In this document: positions 59,906 to 64,000 of the stretch, piece after piece | Numbering within the stretch: position 1 is the first letter of the stretch | Layout: each line of letters opens with the position of its first letter | NCBI RefSeq assembly: GCF_002355335.1 | Contig: NZ_AP014946.1 | Coordinates: 4,107,501-4,171,500 of the forward strand | Direction: 5' to 3' | Length of the DNA stretch: 64,000 bases | DNA from: Variibacter gotjawalensis | GTDB taxonomy: Bacteria > Pseudomonadota > Alphaproteobacteria > Rhizobiales > Xanthobacteraceae | Position numbers and translations under genes: made by a program | Notes under the pieces: model-generated | What the model was told of the DNA's origin: nothing | The model's database searches: none | The model's input: only the letters and a program-made list of their open reading frames with translations

Positions 59906-60901
59906 GTGTCCGCAGTCATTCTTGATCCAACTGGGTTTCATCGCCGCATTCCGCTCTCGCCACATGAGCTGACCAGCAGACGCACGCCGACCGAGGACAT
60001 CATCATCCTGTGTCATCTTGGCGTTCCGCGCATCGATGTGACGAATTGGTCGCTGTCGGTCGCAGGGCTCGTCGCGCGTCCGCGCACGTTGAGCTTTGCC
60101 GATCTCCTCGCCTACCCGAAACATACTGTGGCCAGCATCCATCAGTGCGCTGGAAGCCCCCTTGCACCGGCCGAACCAACCCGGCGCATCACGAACGTTG
60201 TGTGGGGCGGCACGCGGCTGATCGACATTCTCGCCGATGCCGGCTTGAGCAAAGAGGCAACATTCATCTGGTCGTTCGGGGCGGACTACGGAAAGTTCGC
60301 CGACGTTGAGGTCGATCGCTACCAGAAAGATCTCCCGATCGCGCGCATCGACGACGACATCCTCGTCGCCTACGAACTCAACGGCGGCCCGCTACCGGCA
60401 GAGAATGGATATCCGGCGCGGCTCGTCGTACCAGGCTTTTACGGCACCAACAGCACGAAATGGCTGACCGAAATTCGCGCCGAGCAAAGCCGCGCGACCG
60501 GCCCGTTCACGACGCGTTGGTACAACGATCCGATCGCAGCGCCCGATGGCACCGCGTGCCAACAGACAAGACCCGTGTGGGCGGTCGCGCCCGAATCCAT
60601 CATCGTGTCTCCTGCCCCGATGGCGAAGCTTCCGCACGGCACAGAGGTTGAGATTTGGGGTTGGGCTTGGGCCGACGGCGGGGTGACGGCCGTCAGCGTG
60701 ACGGCAAACGGCGTCCTTCTCTCAGGCGTTGAGCTAGAAGCACCAGCGGGGCGCGAATGGCAGCGCTTCTCGGTGCGCTGGACGCCTGACCGGTCGGGCG
60801 AATCCGTCCTTGCCTCGGTTGCAAAAAAGGCCGACGGCACGATGCAGCCCCCGGCCAACTTTCGCAACGCCGTGCACCACGTCACGGTACGCGTCGTCTG
60901 A
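59906..60901 (+). CDS. Sulfite oxidase-family molybdopterin enzyme
   Basis: 331 residues. The molybdenum-binding cysteine is Cys81 in SIHQCAGSP, within the Oxidored_molyb domain (LSVAGLVARPRTLSFADLLA, VVWGGTRLIDILADAGL, GYPARLVVPGFYGTNSTKWL). The C-terminal Mo-co dimerisation domain begins around residue 230 (VEIWGWAWADGGVTAVSVTA). No signal peptide is evident, so it may be cytoplasmic, unlike SorA or SoxC. The start is GTG 59906 with AGGA nine bases upstream. Divergent from a nitrate/sulfonate-type transporter; a link to sulfite released from organosulfonates is possible but inferred. Confidence 0.9.
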   Translation: MSAVILDPTGFHRRIPLSPHELTSRRTPTEDIIILCHLGVPRIDVTNWSLSVAGLVARPRTLSFADLLAYPKHTVASIHQCAGSPLAPAEPTRRITNVVWGGTRLIDILADAGLSKEATFIWSFGADYGKFADVEVDRYQKDLPIARIDDDILVAYELNGGPLPAENGYPARLVVPGFYGTNSTKWLTEIRAEQSRATGPFTTRWYNDPIAAPDGTACQQTRPVWAVAPESIIVSPAPMAKLPHGTEVEIWGWAWADGGVTAVSVTANGVLLSGVELEAPAGREWQRFSVRWTPDRSGESVLASVAKKADGTMQPPANFRNAVHHVTVRVV

Positions 60902-60903
60902 CG

Positions 60904-62187
60904 TCAAACAGGCTGCTTGCTGAAGTCGACACGCGGCGGAAGTTTCGCAAGCATCTCTTCCTTCGTGATCTTCTTCTTGAGATGCAGCTCGCCGTTCTCA
61001 ACGCGGCTGAGATAGCAGTCGATCATGCCGCTGTGATCTTCCTTGCGAAGGATTTTCGCGCCTTGCGCAAACTCGAGCGAATTGTCCATCGACAAACCTT
61101 CGAGCGCTTCGATGACGCCTTGATCGTCTTTCTTGGCTTTCCAGCTTGATGCCTCGATGGCCTTCTTCAGCGCGAAAACGTTTTCCCAAGACTGCCAGGC
61201 ATGGCTCTTGGCCATAACGCGTTGCGAGTTCGCTTCGCGCGCATGAATGTCATCAATCTCGAGGCGCTTGTTGTGTTCTTTATGGAAGGCATCGTCCTTG
61301 TATTTGAGCATGCGCGGGAAATTCTCGAGGACGTAAAGCCCCTCGGCCGCGCCCTGAATATCCGCAGGCGCGATCGCTTCGAGCGTGCCGCAGATCGAAT
61401 ACATCCTCATGGTCTTTTCGAGACCCATCGATTTCGCCTGCGTGTAGAAGGCGACCGACTGCGCGCCGAAGAAGACAGAGAACAGAACTTCCGTCTCCTG
61501 CGGGATCTTGGCGAGATACGGAACGAGATCCTTGGCGTCGAGCGGCACGAAGATCGGCGGATTGACTTTACCGCCGAGCTTCTCAACGACGAGCTTATGC
61601 TCCTGGTAATGGCTGTGGCCCCACGCATAATCCGGTGAAATCACAGTCCAGTTCTTACCGAGATTCTCGAAAGCCCACGGCGCGCCAGCGGCAGCCAGAG
61701 CGTAGGTATCGGTACCGGTACGGAAACTGTATCGCGTTCCTTTGGAACCAGTCGCTTCGGTCGCTTCACCGGCCGAGAAGTAAACCGTCTTGAGTTCGGT
61801 CGCGATCGGGATCGACGACAGCATGACTCCGGAATGCACCGAACCGACGATGAAGGACGCATTGTTGCGCTGGATAAGTGCACGCAACTTGCGCGCACCC
61901 GCGGCCGGGTTCGACTCCGTGTCTTCGGTGACGAGTTCAACCTTGCGGCCCGCGATGCCGCCCATCTCGTTCACGAGCTTCACTGCCGCCTTGGCGGATT
62001 TATCGTGCCAATAGCCCCACGACGCGAAGCCGCCCGTAAGTTCGCAGTGATGCCCGAGCACGATTGGCCCGCTCGCTTGCGCGTAAAGATCACGCGTAAT
62101 GCCGAGGTAAGCCGTGCCAGCCGCAACGCCGCCGCCGATCGCGTGAGCGAGAAAACTGCGGCGATCAAGTCCAGTCCGCTTTTTCAT
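60904..62187 (-). CDS. ABC transporter substrate-binding protein, urea/amide-type branched-chain family
   Basis: 427 residues. The N-terminus KKRTGLDRRSFLAHAIGGGV is a twin-arginine signal, with cleavage near LYAQA. The mature part begins IVLGHHCELTGGFASWGYWH; SVHSGVMLSSIPIATELKTV and SPDYAWGHSHYQEHKLVVEK are of the Peripla_BP_6 family. It is 17 bases downstream of a LivF-like gene, in the order LivM, LivG, LivF, receptor, so it belongs to the transporter that runs off the right edge. It converges on the molybdoenzyme gene with two bases between them. Confidence 0.92.
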   Translation of the reverse strand: MKKRTGLDRRSFLAHAIGGGVAAGTAYLGITRDLYAQASGPIVLGHHCELTGGFASWGYWHDKSAKAAVKLVNEMGGIAGRKVELVTEDTESNPAAGARKLRALIQRNNASFIVGSVHSGVMLSSIPIATELKTVYFSAGEATEATGSKGTRYSFRTGTDTYALAAAGAPWAFENLGKNWTVISPDYAWGHSHYQEHKLVVEKLGGKVNPPIFVPLDAKDLVPYLAKIPQETEVLFSVFFGAQSVAFYTQAKSMGLEKTMRMYSICGTLEAIAPADIQGAAEGLYVLENFPRMLKYKDDAFHKEHNKRLEIDDIHAREANSQRVMAKSHAWQSWENVFALKKAIEASSWKAKKDDQGVIEALEGLSMDNSLEFAQGAKILRKEDHSGMIDCYLSRVENGELHLKKKITKEEMLAKLPPRVDFSKQPV

Positions 62188-62204
62188 GTGTGACTCCTTT
62201 TCGA

Positions 62205-62903
62205 TTAGAGCGAAACGCCGAGATAGCGATGCAAGGCCGTGGCGTCCGCGCGCAGCGCCGTCGGAGACGCCTCGTGGACGATCGCGCCGCGCTCCATCAG
62301 ATAGATGCGCGACGCAAGCTTGAGTGCGGTGCGTACATTTTGCTCGACGATGAGAACCGCGATTCCGCGTGCAGCGACATTCGCGACCTCTTGCCGAATT
62401 TGCTGGACGATCTTCGGTGCGATGCCTTCTGTCGGCTCGTCGAGAATGAGCAGCGACGGCTGCATCATCATGCAGCGTGCGATCGCGAGGATTTGCTGCT
62501 CCCCGCCCGACAGAGTGCCCGCAGCCTGAACCCGCCGCTCATTGAGTCGCGGAAACCGCACATACATCTCATCGAGCAGCGCAGGCTCCGGTGCTTTGCG
62601 CAGCCCGAGCAAAAGATTTTCTTCAACACTGAGCAGCGGAAAAATGCCCCGCCCCTGTGGCACATAGCCGATACCGAGACTTGCCACCTTGTGCGCAGCG
62701 ATTTTCGTCAGGTCGTTGCCGCTGTAACTGACACGACCGCCGGTGCGCGGCAGCAAGCCGAGTATCGCGCGCAGGGTCGAACTCTTGCCGACACCGTTGC
62801 GGCCGAGCAGCGCGACGGTCTCGCCGGCACCGACATTCAACGTAACGCCCTTGAGGACCGGGATCTTGCCGATCTTGGCTTGGAGGTCAGATACGGCGAG
62901 CAT
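62205..62903 (-). CDS. Branched-chain-type ABC transporter ATP-binding protein (LivF-like)
   Basis: 232 residues. Walker A GRNGVGKSS, signature LSGGEQQILAIARCM, Walker B LLILDEPTEGIAP, and LIVEQNVRTAL with the LivF-type Gln at the switch site. VPQGRGIFPLLSVEENLLLG is the LivF Q-loop block. The start codon shares one base with the preceding stop (TGATG), so translation is coupled to the LivG-like gene. Confidence 0.94.
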   Translation of the reverse strand: MLAVSDLQAKIGKIPVLKGVTLNVGAGETVALLGRNGVGKSSTLRAILGLLPRTGGRVSYSGNDLTKIAAHKVASLGIGYVPQGRGIFPLLSVEENLLLGLRKAPEPALLDEMYVRFPRLNERRVQAAGTLSGGEQQILAIARCMMMQPSLLILDEPTEGIAPKIVQQIRQEVANVAARGIAVLIVEQNVRTALKLASRIYLMERGAIVHEASPTALRADATALHRYLGVSL

Positions 62904-63658
62904 CAGAGATCTCCCTCCGGTGCGCCGAGGTAAACGTCCTGCACTTCCTGGTTGGCCGCAATATCCTTCGGCTTGCCGCGTGCCAGAACTTTGCCGTTCG
63001 CCATGACAGTCACGTCGTCCGCAATCGCGAAGACGACCTCCATGTCGTGTTCGATGAGGACGACATTCATGCGCCCGGCGAGGTCTTGAATCTTCGCCAC
63101 AGTTTTCTCGGTCTCGTTCGGGCTCATGCCGCAGATCGGCTCGTCGAGGAGCAAGAGTTTCGGATCGTTGGCGAGCGCGATTCCGAGTTCCAATAGCGCG
63201 AGATCGCCATACGAAATCGTGCCGGCGAGACGATGACGCAGGCGCGTCAAGCCGACGATCTCAAGCAGTTCGTCAACGCGTTCCGTTACGGACCGAAAGC
63301 CGCGCGCGGGGCGCAGGAACGAGAACGTCTTGTTGTGGGCGAAAACTGCGATGCGAAGGTTATCCTCCACGCTGAGACCCGAGAAGACGCTCTTGATCTG
63401 CAGCGTCCGCGAGATCCCTGCCGCCACAATCTGATGCGGCTTTGCCTGCGCGACGTCCTTGCCTTCGAAGAGCACCGCGCCTTCGTCGGCTCGAATAATC
63501 CCACTGATCAGATTAAAGAGTGTCGTCTTTCCGGCCCCGTTCGGACCGATGATCGCGTTGAGCTTGCCGCTCACGAGATCGAGATCGACGTGGTCGACCG
63601 CGGTAAGGCCGCCGAAGCGTTTCGTGAGGCCTCGTATCGAGAGTGCGGTGCCGCTCAT
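62903..63658 (-). CDS. Branched-chain-type ABC transporter ATP-binding protein (LivG-like)
   Basis: 251 residues. Walker A GPNGAGKTT, signature ISYGDLALLELGIAL, Walker B LLLLDEPICGMSPNETEKT, and switch His in LIEHDMEVVFAIAD. SGIIRADEGAVLFEGKDV and ISRTLQIKSVFSGLSVEDNL are LivG-type blocks. The ATG overlaps the stop of the upstream permease gene (ATGA). Confidence 0.94.
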   Translation of the reverse strand: MSGTALSIRGLTKRFGGLTAVDHVDLDLVSGKLNAIIGPNGAGKTTLFNLISGIIRADEGAVLFEGKDVAQAKPHQIVAAGISRTLQIKSVFSGLSVEDNLRIAVFAHNKTFSFLRPARGFRSVTERVDELLEIVGLTRLRHRLAGTISYGDLALLELGIALANDPKLLLLDEPICGMSPNETEKTVAKIQDLAGRMNVVLIEHDMEVVFAIADDVTVMANGKVLARGKPKDIAANQEVQDVYLGAPEGDL

Positions 63659-64000
63659 CGTGGCGGCTCCGCATATGCCTCAGCGGGCGCGTCATCACCC
63701 TGCGCGTCTGGCTTACGTCCGATGCGATGCCACGCACCCATAAGGCCTTGCGGCGCAAAGATCACGACCAGGATGACGATCGCACCGACCGCGAGCAGGT
63801 AATTCTCCCACAAACCCGAGATGAGTTCACGAAACAAGATGAGTACTGCGGCTCCGACCAGCGGGCCGAGCAACGTCCCCGCGCCACCGACGATCGCCCA
63901 CACGACCGCCTCGCCGGACACATGGTAGACCATGTAGGATGCCGACGCGTAGCGGCCGAACAAAGCGAATAGCGCGCCGCCGGCGCCCGCAAGCGCACCC
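63655..64000 (-). CDS. Branched-chain-type ABC transporter permease (LivM-like), C-terminal part
   Basis: The frame is open to the right window edge, so only the last 114 or so residues are seen. They contain the end of the LivM fold: GEAVVWAIVGGAGTLLGPLV and GAAVLILFRELISG, then LLAVGAIVILVVIFAPQGLM, the usual final membrane segment, and a polar tail. A TTG at 63963 could open the frame but the protein clearly continues upstream (GALAGAGGALFALFGRYAS). The rest of the permease, and probably a LivH-like gene, lie outside. Confidence 0.9.
   Translation of the reverse strand, partial: GALAGAGGALFALFGRYASASYMVYHVSGEAVVWAIVGGAGTLLGPLVGAAVLILFRELISGLWENYLLAVGAIVILVVIFAPQGLMGAWHRIGRKPDAQGDDAPAEAYAEPPR

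Noticed and set aside
1-64000. CRISPR array, tRNA, rRNA, insertion sequence or prophage
   Set aside because: I looked for repeat-spacer patterns, cloverleaf-like sequences, transposase motifs and phage genes and saw none.

Overview
The window is GC-rich, densely packed DNA from an alphaproteobacterium, most likely Hyphomicrobiales near the Bradyrhizobium/Rhodopseudomonas/Xanthobacteraceae group. This rests on gene content: a CYP199A-type P450 with its ferredoxin as in Rhodopseudomonas palustris, a glycerol ABC operon in the rhizobial glpSTPQUV order, and many branched-chain-type ABC receptors. I saw no rRNA, tRNA, CRISPR array, insertion sequence or phage gene.

Positions 1-21487 are an exopolysaccharide/capsule locus of the Wzx/Wzy type. 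It holds the end of an initiating sugar-phosphate transferase, four further glycosyltransferases (three GT4, one GT2), a pyruvyltransferase-like protein, a Wzy-like polymerase, a Wzc-like co-polymerase with a defective ATP-binding loop, two methyltransferases, an acyltransferase, a secreted GH16 glycanase, a Wzx-like flippase, a Wza/ExoF-like export protein, a radical SAM/SPASM protein, a CDP-6-deoxysugar module (rfbF, an epimerase/reductase, rfbG), one orphan protein and two small proteins.

Positions 22031-32150 carry a minus-strand catabolic operon of unknown substrate: acyl-CoA ligase, SDR, a three-subunit molybdenum hydroxylase with a lactonase-like hydrolase gene inside it, a crotonase and an orphan ABC receptor. 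A divergent regulator made of two fused HxlR modules faces it, with regularly spaced half-sites between them. Positions 32768-38737 are a glycerol-type ABC uptake operon (glpSTPQUV), followed by a glutathione transferase and a small membrane protein.

Positions 40364-50032 hold an AraC regulator divergent from an operon with a complete Liv-type ABC transporter, an aromatic-aldehyde-type dehydrogenase, a Bug/TTT receptor and a benzoylformate decarboxylase-like enzyme. Together these look like uptake of an arylglyoxylate and its conversion to an aryl carboxylate. Next come a LysR regulator divergent from an isochorismatase-type hydrolase gene broken by one in-frame amber codon, an Old Yellow Enzyme, a MarR regulator, a CYP199A-type P450 with its [2Fe-2S] ferredoxin, and an ABC receptor. 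The window ends with a nitrate/sulfonate-type ABC operon, a sulfite-oxidase-family molybdoenzyme, and part of another Liv-type operon that runs off the right edge.

The right two thirds therefore consist of small uptake-plus-catabolism cassettes. Four of them have their own adjacent regulator, each from a different family. The sequence-level oddities most worth checking are the Wzc-like protein without its Walker A lysine, the asymmetric GlpS/GlpT ATPase pair, the SDR without its catalytic Tyr/Lys, the tandem HxlR regulator with 23-bp-spaced half-sites, and the amber-interrupted hydrolase.
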